A DNA stretch of 64,000 nt from Plasmodiophora brassicae (Eukaryota; Endomyxa: Phytomyxea; Phytomyxea; Plasmodiophorida). The stretch is from NCBI GenBank assembly GCA_036867785.1, contig CP145419.1:992001-1056000 (forward strand), read 5' to 3'. Below are positions 11,703-22,580 of the stretch, piece by piece; within the stretch, counting starts at the first letter, position 1; each line of letters begins with the position of its first letter. The notes beneath the pieces are model-generated. The model did not search any database. It was given only the letters and a program-made list of their open reading frames with translations, and was not told the DNA's origin. Both the position numbers and the translations under genes were made by a program.

Positions 11703-12770
11703 ATGATGATGCGGGGCACCGTACGGTTCTTTGAAATGGGGAGGGGCTACGGGTTTATTGCTCCGCATGACCCCGGGCCAACGCGTGGCCGCGACGTGTT
11801 CGTATCGTACTCTTCGATCGTGTCCACCGCCCGATTTCGATTCCTTCTGGCGGACCAACGGGTCCAGTTCGAGCTCGTTCTATCTGACTCTCGTGCGAAC
11901 AGGTACCGTGCTGGGAACGTTACCAGTATCGGTGGCGGGCCGATCGATTATCATGCATGGACGAGCCGTAACATCACCGTCGGAACTGTCGTCGCGTTCA
12001 GCAAAGAACAAGGACTGGGCATTGTTGCCACCGTCGACAAGCCAATGTTTTGGGTCATCGTGCCCAGCATCGATGCGATTGTCGATCCCGGCCCGTCTTC
12101 CCTGACCGCCGGCGAACCCGTCACGTTCGAAATCGTCCGAAACCAGATTGGCAGCATGGTTGCCGAGCGTGTCGCAAGACTTGGCCTTCCTGCTAATTGC
12201 TCAAGTCGCATCGTGAGGTCCAACGCCTCCAGTACTGACAAGGAATTCCGACCCGGAACGACAAATGGATCCTGGCATCGCCCTACATCAGACGGCATGT
12301 CGTGGGACGGACTACAGACGGGGGTTGTTGTTCTGTTCAGTCCTGTGCTTAAATGCGGGCTGATTCGCCTTGCTCAAGATCCTTCCCAGATGCTAATCGG
12401 TCGCACCCGATCATCGGTCCGTCGAAGTCGTACGGCGCTTCTTGTCGGTGAGACGGTCGAGTTCGAGATCAAACAAGATGACAAGGGACGCGTGTTCGCC
12501 CATCGAGTTACGCGGCCCCTCGGAACGCGTCTCCCGGACACTCCTGCCTCTAACCGGATGCCGTCCATCAGCGGGGCCGACTCGAGACTATCGCAGAGTA
12601 CAGCCAGGCCAAATGATCGGTCGTCGCGCCGAACCAGTACTGCCCGACCCGGGTATTATTCATCACTTCGTGGTCCGGATCATCAGCATGGGACACTCGT
12701 TCTCGTCTACTCTCCGGTGCTCGCTGTGTATCCTGTATACTCACCTTGTTGGGCCTACTATGGCCACTAA
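11703..12770 (+). CDS. Triple cold-shock-domain-like protein
   Basis: Single-exon protein of about 355 residues with three OB-fold cold-shock-like modules. Module 1 is canonical: MRGTVRFFEMGRGYGFIAP (RNP1-like GYGFI) and RDVFVSYSSI (RNP2-like DVFV), ending QRVQFEL...AGNVT. Module 2 (TVGTVVAFSKEQGLGIVAT, then EPVTFEIV) and module 3 (QTGVVVLFSPVLKCGLIRLA, then ETVEFEIKQDDKG) keep the strand pattern but have lost the aromatic RNP residues. The likely role is nucleic-acid binding. The tail is Ser/Arg and Tyr rich. Three consecutive ATGs begin at 11703; the frame is open farther upstream to 11649, adding a hydrophobic leader (ALPVVLGLVWMAHGA) that I regard as doubtful. The divergent coiled-coil gene starts about 400 nt away, and a run of C lies near 11567 between them. 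Confidence 0.72.
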   Translation: MMMRGTVRFFEMGRGYGFIAPHDPGPTRGRDVFVSYSSIVSTARFRFLLADQRVQFELVLSDSRANRYRAGNVTSIGGGPIDYHAWTSRNITVGTVVAFSKEQGLGIVATVDKPMFWVIVPSIDAIVDPGPSSLTAGEPVTFEIVRNQIGSMVAERVARLGLPANCSSRIVRSNASSTDKEFRPGTTNGSWHRPTSDGMSWDGLQTGVVVLFSPVLKCGLIRLAQDPSQMLIGRTRSSVRRSRTALLVGETVEFEIKQDDKGRVFAHRVTRPLGTRLPDTPASNRMPSISGADSRLSQSTARPNDRSSRRTSTARPGYYSSLRGPDHQHGTLVLVYSPVLAVYPVYSPCWAYYGH

Positions 12771-12950
12771 CCAACGACGATCGTTCAGCCGGGTTCGCGT
12801 TTCTACAGAATATATACACGATTAGTAGTATCTCTCTGTTTCTGCGACCACAGACGGAAGGCGCAGGCGCCCGTTGAGTGGTCAGCCGTTGACATTCATT
12901 CCGTGTATTCGTCCTACGGCCAGCGTCTCATAGAAACCATCCGATACGTG

Positions 12951-13391
12951 TCAGAGGGCAAACGGACGTGCACTCGTTAGAGAAAGGTTAGCCTTCAGGG
13001 AGCCGCCTGGGACAAAGATCGGGTCCGCCTTCATCGTCGTCGAATGAAGATCACCGGCAGTCAGCACCGAATCCCTCGGAGACGACGGCAACGACGCCGA
13101 AGGCGTATGCTGACCCGCTGGATGACCTTGTGGTGAAGGCAATAGGAATCGCACATGCTTCTTCGCCTTGACAAGGGCGTTCGCCTGGGCTTGGACGAAG
13201 AATCCAGTCGCGACCGTTGTCGGTGACACCTGCATCGGGTCGTGCTTGTGCGATGCGACCGAGGGAGACCGTATCGCTCTATACAGTTGCTGGCGCTCTG
13301 CGCGCGTCAGCATGGTCGGCACCTGCGTCTCCAATTTCTCCAGTGCACACATTCGGGATAACGTGCGGCGTAACGTGTCCTGGTGCTCCAT
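12951..13391 (-). CDS. Small basic protein, unrecognised
   Basis: Single-exon frame of 146 codons. It opens with an amphipathic helix (MEHQDTLRRTLSRMCALEKL), followed by LTRAERQQLYRAI, a basic KKHVRFLLPSP patch and a Ser/Pro-rich tail ending TSARPFAL. No family recognised. The regular codon pattern, clean ATG and isolation between two well supported genes argue for a real small gene. The 13392-13668 gap upstream would be a divergent promoter shared with the coiled-coil gene. Confidence 0.5.
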   Translation of the reverse strand: MEHQDTLRRTLSRMCALEKLETQVPTMLTRAERQQLYRAIRSPSVASHKHDPMQVSPTTVATGFFVQAQANALVKAKKHVRFLLPSPQGHPAGQHTPSASLPSSPRDSVLTAGDLHSTTMKADPIFVPGGSLKANLSLTSARPFAL

Positions 13392-13668
13392 AACGGCCTA
13401 TGCCATGCGGCGCGTGCCTCCACGTGCCACATTGTACTGGACGCTTCGCGAGACGTTCCCTGCACCCGTACGTACATCCGCCGGTCATGTTCACCGATGT
13501 CGCGATCTGCCACCGTCCCGCTGCAAGTATGTAGCGATCGGTTCAGCCTACGCCTACGGAAGGCGAACACCTGAGCCAGTCCAGCCGCCGACGACAACGT
13601 CATCGTCTGGCAGCTCGCTCCTTTGATCGACAAACAGCAATGCCTGCCGTGCATTTAACAAGATCGTT

Positions 13669-16600
13669 ATGGTACGGAAGGATGGCTGCGTCCAAGATAC
13701 CGACGGCGACGACGGCGACGACGGCGGTTGTAAAGACGCAACTTCGACACCAGGCGCCGCCATACCCGGTCTGCGCCTATCGGCGACCGCGATCCGCCTG
13801 GCCGGCGACAAGGGGCTGTTATCGCCCCGGTTCATCGATGACGCTGTCCGAATGCTACAGCGACCCGGCGAACGGTCAGCGGCCGACCGTGATAATTATG
13901 ACGCGCTCGCATCGAGCCGTATCGAGACGCAGGTCGCTGAGCACTGGCTGGAGTCGATGCAGGCCCGACGCTGTCAGGATGCCGCCCAGGAGAACCTTGT
14001 CGCCGATGAGGCCGACGACCTAACCCGGTCGACGCTGTCCCGCGAGTTCCACCTGCCGCATTCGCTGATCGACCGCCTGCTGCGATCCTTCTTTATCTAC
14101 ACAGTCGGCCTGCACGACACGCTGCGCCAGGCCGTTCGGCATTGCAACGGAGGCGCGCTCATTCTCGTTCGCCTCTGGGAGTCGTACCTGAGCCTTCTAG
14201 AGAACGCTGATCGGCCATCGTACGAAGCGGCCCTGGGCGTCCTCGATGACGTCGACCAGGTCGGCGGGGAACAGGACGCGATGCAGGCTCGAGAATCGGC
14301 CCTGAAAGCGAAGGAAGCGTCGACCGCGGTGACGATCCAGGCCATGGAGGACAGGTTGCGTCAGATGGAGAACGAAGGCGGCGAATTACAAAGCGCCGTC
14401 GAAGAGATCGAGGAGGCGGTCCGGCAATGCGCGTCGGCGAACCACAATCTGGCCCTGAAACGGCACCAGCTCGAGGTCGAGCTGCGCGAGTGGGCCGGCA
14501 CGAGCCATTGGCATCGGGAGCACGCCGCCGAGTTGCAACGCGTCGAGATGCGGAACCTGGGCGCCCTGCAAATTCTGCAGAACAAACTCGCCGAAATGGT
14601 CGATCGGGACACGGCCATCCGGGCCACGATTGTCAAATTGCACACCATGATCGGGGACCTGAACCTCCGCATGTTAGCGACGAATTCGTAAGCGGAACCG
14701 GAGGGGTGATCGATCGCCGTCCTTTGAGAAATGACGCGTGAATACGTCCGTCAGGGCGTTCGAGATGGAGAAACGTCGCTGGACGGAACTGAAGCGAAGG
14801 GTCGAGGACGAGGCGCAGTCGAAGCAGACGTTCAAAGAGATCATTGTGCGTCAGGAGCAGCAGCTGGCGGCTATGCGGGAGACAGAGGTCGAGGAGCGGC
14901 GCGACACGGGCCACCTGGAGGCACACCTGCAAGGGCAGCGCGCGCACAACGCCGATCTGCGACAGTCGATTGTGGTCCTGGAGGACAGCGAGAGGCAGAT
15001 GCAGGGCGTCCTGGACGCCGTCACTGTCGAGCATGACGCCCTACACGACATCGTCCGCGATAAGGCGAACGCGCTGATTGCGCTCCGGCACGGCGTCATT
15101 CAAGTCGACACGAGCACGCTCACGAATGAGCAACTGCATGTCAAGGCGGAACGTCTTGCCCATGCGAGAGCCGCCAAGCTTCAGGAGATCCTGTAGGAAC
15201 GCGTCGACGAAACGTTGGAATAGCCATCTTAAACGGCCCATAGAGAGGAGATCGACGACCATGTGCGGGAGATTTCCAAGCGAAACGACGAAGACGCCGA
15301 ACTTCAACCGGAACTGGCACGTTCGGCAGCGGAGCGGGCCACAGCGGAAGCGATGCTGGTCGAGTACACGATCCAGCATGAGACGCTGCAGCGGGATGTG
15401 GCATCCAGCGCCGAGATCGGGAACGCGACGGCAACGGCGCTATCTGACCTGACAGTTCGCCTCGCCCAGGAGACTGTCGACGCTGAACGATTCGCCCAGC
15501 AGTACGCCATCGACAAGCAGCGTCTTGTTGACGCCCAGAGCAACGTGTCGCAGACGCTATCGACAACGGAGACCGACGCCGTGTCAATCGCTCTGCAGGC
15601 ATGCACATCGTTGCACCTACTTGAACGACGCATCACATTGACATTGTCGACGACTGTCCCAGGCCGAAACACTGTCGAACGAACGCATTCAGTGGACAGG
15701 AGTGGTGGAGGCGAAGGAGGTCACCCTGCGGAAGCTGCTGGACGAGATCGCCGAGACGCAGCGGGTCTGCGCGTCGGTGGACGCCAGAGACGAGGAGCAG
15801 CGCGCGCTCTGCGACAAGATCGACACCGAGTGCCAGTCGGTCGAGGGCGCTCTGCCCGCTGTCAACGCGGAGCTCGCCCAGGCCGAGGCCGCGTACGCCC
15901 AGGCGACGCGCGCCTTCGACGCACGGATCTTCCAGCTCCAGACCGACATCATCAACGAGCAGGAAGCGCATCGACAGGTATATGCACCGCGGTCGACCAA
16001 CTCCGGGGCTGCATCCGGGGAGAAGTAACAAAGTGCGCGCACAGGCGATAGAGGACGTGGCGCAGTGCCGGCGCGATGCCGTTGCGCAGGAGGCGGAGAT
16101 GGGGCAGCAGTTGCTGGCGATGGAGCGAGACGACGTCGCGTTCGTCGAGTTCGAGCGGCACCGCCTGGCCAAGATCAAGGAGACGATCGCGGCCGCGGAC
16201 TGCTACCTGGAGATGATTGACATGGCCGCGTACGACAACCGCGCCATGATCAAGGAGATCACGGAGATCAACGCCGCCCTGGACGAGTGCCTGCGCGCGG
16301 ATCGCCGAACGCTCGAGCGGTCGCTGGCCGAAGAGGACGGGTTGCGCGCGAAGCTGAAGCCGACGACGACGATCGAGCAGAAAGAAGCGAAGGCGGTCGA
16401 GCAGGTGCGACGCCAGTACCTGGGACGTCAGCAGCACATGAACCTCCTGGAGCGTGACCGTGAACGGTTGCAAAGGCAGGTGTTCGTCAGGCGGAAGGTG
16501 TCCGTTCAGCGATCGCTGGAGCTGGAGAACCTCGAAGCGTACGAATGGCGCCTGCGTCGTAACATGAACGTCGCGTTCACGCAGCTGACAATCATTGTGC

Positions 16601-17316
16601 ACGATCGGGAGGTGCAGACCGATACGGTGCGGAAGAAGGGCGCCAGGGAGCAACTGCAGACGGCGCCGATCCTGGTCGGTATGTCGCGAACGTTCGACGC
16701 CAGCATGGTCGTCCAGCAGTACCCAAAGCCGTCGCCGCGGTCCATCCGCCTGAAAATGCACGCCAGCGAGGACATCGCGCCCGATGACTTCAAAACCATC
16801 CCGAAGCAGTTCGCCCCGCTGCCCGACGAGAGTCCCGATTCGGCGCGCTCGTCGCTATCCGCCGTATCACGATCCACCGGTGGTCGCGCCGCCTCCATCA
16901 ACCAGGACGCACTGTTCGGGGGCTTGCCGCTGTCCGTTCGGGAATTGCCGACGCTGACCCGCCCGGAGCCGACCTCCCACGGCCAGCTCGTCATTCGTCG
17001 CCAGCGCCGGGCACAGTCCATGTTTGAGCCAGGCGGCGGATGGGCGGTGGCAACAACGACACCTCGTGTCTCTATTGTCCTTCCGTCGGTCAATGAGATG
17101 CACCCCAGCAGACCGGCGGTGCAGTCGCGCAATTCTCCGCGACTTGAGCCGGTCCGCGAACGGGAGCCAGCGCGCCGGCGCGCTCCACCTCCGCATCCTC
17201 AGGCGGCACAACCGTCGGACGCGGACGCGCCCCGGTCCTTGCCGCTCTACGTCCGGCGGCGTCTACGCAAATCGATCACTAACGACGCCACGCGCATCCT
17301 GCCGCCGTCGTCATAA
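13669..17316 (+). CDS. Long coiled-coil protein, probably axonemal or centrosomal
   Basis: Roughly 1,080-residue protein in five or so exons. The first exon holds an acidic N-terminus, a globular helical part (EFHLPHSLIDRLLRSFFIYT; LIDRLLRSFF) and the first coiled coil. Introns at about 14690-14760, 15196-15241, 15620-15660 and 15978-16032 restore the frame each time, joining AFEMEKRRWTELKRRVEDEA, EEIDDHVREISKRNDED, LSNERIQWTGVVEAKEVTL and RAQAIEDVAQCRRDAVAQEA. The coiled coil runs nearly unbroken to about 16560, with the heptad-rich LERDRERLQRQVFVRRKVS. The last 240 residues are low complexity, rich in Ser, Pro and Arg, and end RRRLRKSITNDATRILPPSS. I cannot assign a named family. The first exon start may be preceded by another small exon. 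Confidence 0.68.
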
Positions 17317-17418
17317 CGGAGCACGCCATCGAACCCGCTTCGTCGTTGCACTCTACGGTTCCGGACCAACTAGTAGACCGACACCGCGCGACAGACGTCT
17401 CGTAACAATAGAAACGGG

Positions 17419-17910
17419 TCATGCGTGTACCGCTGGCTGTTGTTGTTCCTCGTCGGCGTCGCCCAGATCGACGCTGGGTTCGGCGTCTTCGTGAAGGCCG
17501 TAGTAATCCTTGTGCCGCTCAAGGCAGGCCTGCAGGGCGGGACCGAACTCCTGGGCGCACGCCTCCAGGTTCGCCTTGTCGTCGCCCTTCGTATAGCACA
17601 GCAGCAGTCGCATCAGGTTCATGCCGCATGGCCCTTGGAGCATTTTCCGGGCGCATTCCGGGCATTTCGCATCCTGGACCATCATGTTCAGCATGTTGTC
17701 GTAGTCCGCATCCGTCATGTTGGACAGGATGTCCTTTTCGCCGGTCGCCGGCACGTCGCCCTCGCCGTTGTCCGCATGCGCCACCGTGAATCCGGCCGCG
17801 AGCCCAAACCCGCCCAGCGCGCCCGTTCGCCAGCCCGATGACGCCCGCCTCGGGAACAGCACCGAGGCACGCCGCCTGACAACCGCTGCCACTGCCCGCC
17901 ACAGCCGCAT
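17419..17910 (-). CDS. MIA40/GCK-like mitochondrial intermembrane-space protein
   Basis: About 164 residues. The N-terminus is Arg-rich without acids (MRLWRAVAAVVRRRASVLF), followed by a Gly-rich hydrophobic stretch (GALGGFGLAAGFTVA). That is the layout of a bipartite signal for the mitochondrial inner membrane facing the intermembrane space. The folded part contains CPECARKMLQGPCG, then CGMNLMRLLLC (CX9C) and CAQEFGPALQAC (CX10C), then HKDYYG and an acidic tail, like MIA40/CHCHD4 (CPC, then GPCG...twin CX9C) and like GCK-domain proteins. The redox CPC of MIA40 would correspond to CPEC here. Role in oxidative import or metal handling is by family only. I start at the internal ATG 17910 because it opens the targeting signal; the frame is open farther upstream. 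Confidence 0.7.
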   Translation of the reverse strand: MRLWRAVAAVVRRRASVLFPRRASSGWRTGALGGFGLAAGFTVAHADNGEGDVPATGEKDILSNMTDADYDNMLNMMVQDAKCPECARKMLQGPCGMNLMRLLLCYTKGDDKANLEACAQEFGPALQACLERHKDYYGLHEDAEPSVDLGDADEEQQQPAVHA

Positions 17911-18313
17911 TCGACTGCACTGGCGAACTGCAGCCACGCAGAAAATGTGCGCGCAACGGAACTGCCCACCCGACCCGCCCCAATTGTCGACCAGCAGACC
18001 GACATGGCCCCTCTGCGGCGCTGCCCTCTTGTTGGCTGCTGCCTTAAGTGCGTTCCCGTCGCTCGTGCTGTCTACGCCCGGCCTGACGATGTACAGAAAA
18101 CCGCAGAACCTGCGGCGAAGCTGACCAGCGGCGGGGAGACCCGCGTCCGTATGTAGCTCACTCTCCATAACTTGCGGGAAGCGCTGCCCGTTGTCCATTG
18201 TCGGCGAAGGTGTGTCATCTGGTGCTACGCTGGTGAGCCTAGACTCAAGTCGCGGGCCTCCGGGTTCCCCAGGGTTCAATAAACCCGCTCGCGGCCGGAT
18301 AGATTTTACCTGG

Positions 18314-18393
18314 TTTAGCCAGTATCTCGCAGGGGATCAAATATGCCCGACGGTTTAGTCAGTATCTCGTAGGGGACCAAATATCTCCGACGA
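18314..18393. repeat. Two tandem copies of a 40-bp unit upstream of LRR gene 1
   Basis: Units 18314-18353 and 18354-18393 share TTTAG(C/T)CAGTATCTCG and ATCAAATAT/ACCAAATAT blocks with a few substitutions. They end 36 nt before the LRR gene start and may hold promoter elements. Confidence 0.8.
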
Positions 18394-18428
18394 TATTTAT
18401 CGTCTCGTGTGGCATTTCTGAAATCGAT

Positions 18429-20161
18429 ATGTCGATGCGCATCGCAGCGGTGGTGGTGACAATGCTTGTCGTGGCGCAGGCGAACGTGTGCCGGTGGTAC
18501 CCGGGGAGTTGCAAGATGCAGGCCTGTAGCGTGTCGATCGTGCTGGATTCTCTGCCCATCACCTCCATCGACGCGTCCTGGTGGTCGCCCTCGTACGCGT
18601 CGATCATCACCAGCGTGTAGGCGTGTGTCAATCCAGTGGCCCCACTTCGTCTAACGTGTTTCCTATACAAAGGACCATCACGAATAACCCGTCGTTGACG
18701 AGCATCTCTGGATCTGCTTTCTCATCGCTGTCGAACTTGGTGACCCTGTATGTCGAGCCATACCGAAAACGGAGGCAGACGCTGATGGTGCCTGACAGCG
18801 ATCTACACGGGAACGCACTGCAGAGCCTACCATCGACGTCGTTCAGCGGTCTGACGCTGCTAACATCACTGTACGTAACGTTCCCGGACACGTCGCCGGC
18901 CACCAACGTCTGACAGACGTTAAAGGATGATTCAAGGGAATTACGCGACGTCGTTACCGCAAGCAATCTTCTCGCCGCTGACCAGTACTGTATCCATAAC
19001 GTACGCAAACGTTCTCCGGATCTGGAACCGTGATTAACTGGTTGCTCGGTCGCATCGGACAGGCTCGACCCAATGTCGAGCGGCACGAACGGCCAGCCGA
19101 CCGCGCACCTGCAGTGCCTGCCCAAGAAACCTTCCAAGGCGACCTACCTGTCAACCTCGAAACCGGCACCGAATTTCGCAAGCATGCCTCTGTGCCCAAT
19201 CGGTGGCATCACAACGTCCAAGTCCCGGTCGAGGCGTCCAGTGTCGACCCGCAAACCGACCACGTTGACCGGCAAACGTGTAACGAAACAGGCGACCGCT
19301 GTCAAGCGAACGTCGACGAAAAGGAGCACACGTGTAACGAAACAGGCGACTGCTGTCAAACGCACGTCAACGAAAAGGAGCGCAAGGTCGTCCAGCAGGG
19401 CTCGACTTGGCGTCGGCGTCACCCGTTCGCGTTCCAATCGTCGGGTGACGACACGAATGCCCAGCACCAGATCCAAACCACCTGCGAAGCGCACCACCAC
19501 GACGCCTGGCAAGAAGGCGACGACTGTCGTGGCAAAGCGGGTGACTGTTTTGAAACGGGCGTCGACGAAACCAGTCGGCGGTCACACGTCCAGCAAGGTT
19601 CCACCCGTTGGCCCGCACCCACCGACGGCACTTGCAACATCGGTCAAGACACCCGCGCCGACGTCGATAGGATCCACAGATACGCGCCCAGCGCCCCAAA
19701 TATCGTCGTCGAAAAGCCACCAGCAGGTGCCGCCGGTGACGCACGCTAGGACGATTCGTCGTACCATCGTACAACCCCCGCCCTCGCAACGTCAAACAAG
19801 TCATCCCGGCATCGGAGGCACAAAGACCGATGCGACGACGACGTTATCGGCCACTCCCCCGGCGTTGGTCGCCGTCGGTGCCGGGATCGTTGTCGTAAGC
19901 GTAATCGTGGCCGTCATCGCATGCCTTCGCCTTCGGTACGTCGCCGAGGGCCACCGTCGGAGGAAGAACATGACCATGTTCGCCGACAATATGGACGGCC
20001 GGCAGAACCCCGCTGCCACCAGCGAACCAACGCACCCGTCGCCGATCCACGATGCCAGCCCGGAGGCAATGCAGGATCCCGACACGTACAGGCATTCCAG
20101 CGTCATGTACGCTATCCCAGACGCGTTCAAAGTTCCCCAGTTCTTCCGCCCCGCGAAATAA
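18429..20161 (+). CDS. LRR receptor-like type I membrane protein with a long basic Ser/Thr stalk
   Basis: Signal peptide MSMRIAAVVVTMLVVAQA is followed by a Cys cap with the motif CRWYPGSC. Short exons then carry LRRs: NNPSLTSISGSAFSSLSNL, GNALQSLPSTSFSGLTLL and GNYATSLPQAIFSPLTS. Each of these exons stops just after a LxxLYV-like end where GTACG/GTATG donors sit, so exons correspond to LRR units. The extracellular stalk (about 19080-19830) is extremely rich in Lys, Arg, Ser and Thr, with an internal 54-bp repeat. One membrane helix (LVAVGAGIVVVSVIVAVIAC) and a tail of about 65 residues ending FKVPQFFRPAK follow. The tail has no kinase or TIR domain. A second gene at 36729 has the same plan, including the C-x-WYPGSC cap. 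The ligand is unknown. Exon borders before 19030 are approximate. Confidence 0.68.
19276..19383 (+). repeat. Two 54-bp direct repeats encoding the stalk of LRR gene 1
   Basis: Units 19276-19329 and 19330-19383, each encoding RVTKQATAVKRTSTKRS. The copies differ only at a few bases, several of them silent, pointing to a recent in-frame duplication within the basic stalk. Confidence 0.9.
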
Positions 20162-20296
20162 CGGTCAACGCTGTTCGGCTGGCGCTCCTTCACATAAACC
20201 CCCGATTGAGGGTCGCCACAACCGGCACGGGTCGTTTCACTGTTGGGCTTACGCGCACACATGCGCGTGCCAGGCAATGATTCATCATTGTCGAAA

Positions 20297-20956
20297 ATGT
20301 CCAGCATGATTGCTGTCGTGTCGCTGTTGCTGATCGTCGGGTGCTGCGCCGACTGCGGGTCGCTGGTCGTGAACAACTTCACGACGGAGACGCTGACGAA
20401 GAACGCGTTGGGCGAGCTGTCGGGCGAAGACGGGACGGCGCAGGCGGTCAGCATCCAGAGCGAGTACGGTCTCGTGATACAGACGGATGGCGCTCGCCAG
20501 ATGGCGTGGTACACCGACGTGAACGTGTCGTGCACGAACGTCACCGAGCAGCACGTGGACACGCTCCAGGTGACGTGGTCGGCCAGCTCCCTGACGAACG
20601 TCATCATCAACGCGCTGTGGGCCCCGGACGACGCCACGTGCATCAGTCGGACCTGGCAACGCGCCTCGCTGACCGATTCCGGCGGCCTGGGATCCAACTT
20701 CAAGACGTCGGTGCTGTCGCTGACGCCCGCTCAGATGCAACGCTTCCACGCCATCGAGGTCGTTGTCGCCCAGGGGCAGCCGGCCACGTCGCTGGTCATC
20801 AGCAAAGTCGCCCTGGTCGAGAGCCCGGCCTCTTGTTCCGCCCGAAACGCGGGTAAAGGAGGTGCCGCCGGTCGTAACGCTGCCACGATGTCGACCGTGA
20901 GCTCCGTCGGCATCTTCGTCGTGACCGTCGCCATCGCCGTCATCTTCACAAACTAA
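20297..20956 (+). CDS. GPI-anchored beta-sandwich surface protein
   Basis: Single-exon protein of about 219 residues. The hydrophobic N-terminus MIAVVSLLLIVGCCADC reads as a signal peptide. The mature part is beta-rich, with several NxS/T sites (NNFTTET, NVSCTNVTEQ), and follows the pattern of fungal secreted galactose-binding-like modules: FTTETLTKNALGELSGEDG, MAWYTDVNVSC, LQVTWSASS, ATCISRTWQ and VISKVALVE. The C-terminus is small residues followed by a hydrophobic end without charge (STVSSVGIFVVTVAIAVIF), typical of GPI attachment. I assign only the fold class; a sugar-binding role is inference. It sits between an LRR receptor and another membrane protein, so 18.4-22.2 kb is a block of surface genes. 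Confidence 0.65.
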   Translation: MSSMIAVVSLLLIVGCCADCGSLVVNNFTTETLTKNALGELSGEDGTAQAVSIQSEYGLVIQTDGARQMAWYTDVNVSCTNVTEQHVDTLQVTWSASSLTNVIINALWAPDDATCISRTWQRASLTDSGGLGSNFKTSVLSLTPAQMQRFHAIEVVVAQGQPATSLVISKVALVESPASCSARNAGKGGAAGRNAATMSTVSSVGIFVVTVAIAVIFTN

Positions 20957-21180
20957 ACGAATAGGTACACGTCCCAAGGCCATTCTGTAAAGATGCCCAG
21001 CAGAGGCGCAGGTGCCGCTCGTCTCGTCGTCTCTCGTATTCTTAGGACACGCCTGCCCGTGGAGACTGGTTGCCGACGCCAGAGGAAACGTTGACGGAGA
21101 GTGATCAACATTAGTTATAAGGTCGGCAACGACGCGTGCGCCTGAAATATCTGGAGCGGTTAGGCGCGAATCTTCCGGCC

Positions 21181-22151
21181 ATGTGGACGATCGGTGCATG
21201 GGCTGTCGCCGTGTTCTCCTTGCGGGGCATCGCTGCAACGGCGCCGGCGCCTTGTAGCAGCTGCGTTATGAACGTGTCGACCGGCGCGTGCGGGGGTCCA
21301 TCCAACAACTATCAAAGCTGTACGAGGTCGTTTCGGCACTGGGTAGACGGTCTAATGATCCACTGGCCAGGCCCGGTTGGCGAATATTGCAGTGAATATG
21401 GATTGTAGGTTTTCGTCGACTGCCCTTTGCCATTGACGGTTAATTAACGGCGACGGTCCATAGGTGTGGGAACGGGTCCTTGTACTGTAATACGGAATCT
21501 CTGTGCCCAATAGCAATCGCAGCACCCGCATGCCCAGCAAAGAGGCTCCGGTCTGCCACGATCGGTCCAACTCCAGTGCTATCACGTGCGCCTGCTCCAG
21601 CAACTTTACGTACTCGGGCAGCTGCGAAATCGTCGCGAACGTTGTCTCGAACATTAATCGTGGCCCCGCTGTCCAAGCGCACCATGTCGACGTCACGCTC
21701 TGCTCCTGTTCCCTTATACGTCCAGCGAAGCTCGGCAGCTAGAGGAACCAGCCAGCTGGGCATGCACTCGACTTCCGTTGGACTGCCGCTGGCGGTTGAG
21801 CGGCCTGCGCAGGGGCGACATTCTGCTGGGTCCACTAACGCATCGACATCACTGTACTCGGTGACGGCTTGGACGGGACCTGTCTGGACGATACTATTGT
21901 TGGTCATTGTCCTCGTTGCGGGCGTGATGTTCGCAATCACGTACGTAATTTGTAAGATAGAATTCGGCGTACGGCAGCTGCAGCGAGCCGCGGCGGCGAC
22001 ACTGGAAACCGTTCCGGTGTCTGCCATGGAGCAGCAGTTCAGCAACGCAATGGATCGCACCTCATATATCAAGGCAGGCCCACACAATGCCCGCCAGCAC
22101 CACCCCCGCTACTTCTCCCCGAACAACGACGTATATGAACACAGTACATAG
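21181..22151 (+). CDS. Novel single-pass membrane protein, family member A
   Basis: Two exons, 21181-21326 and 21464-22151. Signal peptide MWTIGAWAVAVFSL is followed by a small Cys-rich ectodomain: ACGGPSNNYQSCT, then across the intron RCGNGSLYCNTESLCP. Next comes a Ser/Thr/Ala/Arg linker of about 130 residues, then TWTGPVWTILLLVIVLVAG as the membrane helix with a juxtamembrane CKIE, and a cytoplasmic tail holding YIKAGPHN. The gene at 27904 encodes the same arrangement with the same intron position, so the cysteine pattern and tail motif are conserved while the linker is not. I do not recognise the family; no enzyme domain is visible. The conserved tail motif suggests a docking site, which is inference. 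Confidence 0.65.
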
Positions 22152-22350
22152 TGCGTTCGGTCTACCTGAGCGTACGATCATTCAGCAGACGGGCTGGCTG
22201 GATACGAGTGGCATTTACGGGCAACTCTGCGAAGGTTCGCGCGTCGAGAGTTGTGAGGTGCGCCGGTCCTACCTGTCGCAGTGCGCAGTCTTTAGCACTA
22301 ACCGTGATCTGCCCGACGGGCGCACCCCCCCTCCGGAAAGTGCGATTTTT

Positions 22351-22379
22351 GGCAACGGCCCGCTCCGCGGGCCGTTGCC
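22351..22379. other. Perfect hairpin, 12-bp arms and 5-nt loop
   Basis: GGCAACGGCCCG is followed by five bases and its exact reverse complement. It lies between membrane gene A and the transposon, 50 nt before a 75-bp tandem repeat. It could be a terminator-like RNA hairpin or part of the transposon end. Confidence 0.85.
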
Positions 22380-22430
22380 ACTCGCCACGCCGTAGCCGCC
22401 GCTTGACGACGGCAGGGCCACGGACCGCGC

Positions 22431-22580
22431 GTGTCAACTACGCTTCGTCACGTTACGCTCGCTTCGCTTCGCGTCCCGTTCCTCGCGTTGCAGCGACGAT
22501 CGCGCGTGTCAACTACGCTTCGTCACGTTACGCTCGCTTCGCTTCGCGTCCCGTTCCTCGCGTTGCAGCGACGACCGCGC
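22431..22580. repeat. 75-bp unit duplicated in tandem
   Basis: 22431-22505 and 22506-22580 are identical except for one base near the end of the unit. Open frames crossing it are simply repeats of the unit. It may mark the outer side of the neighbouring transposon. Confidence 0.95.
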
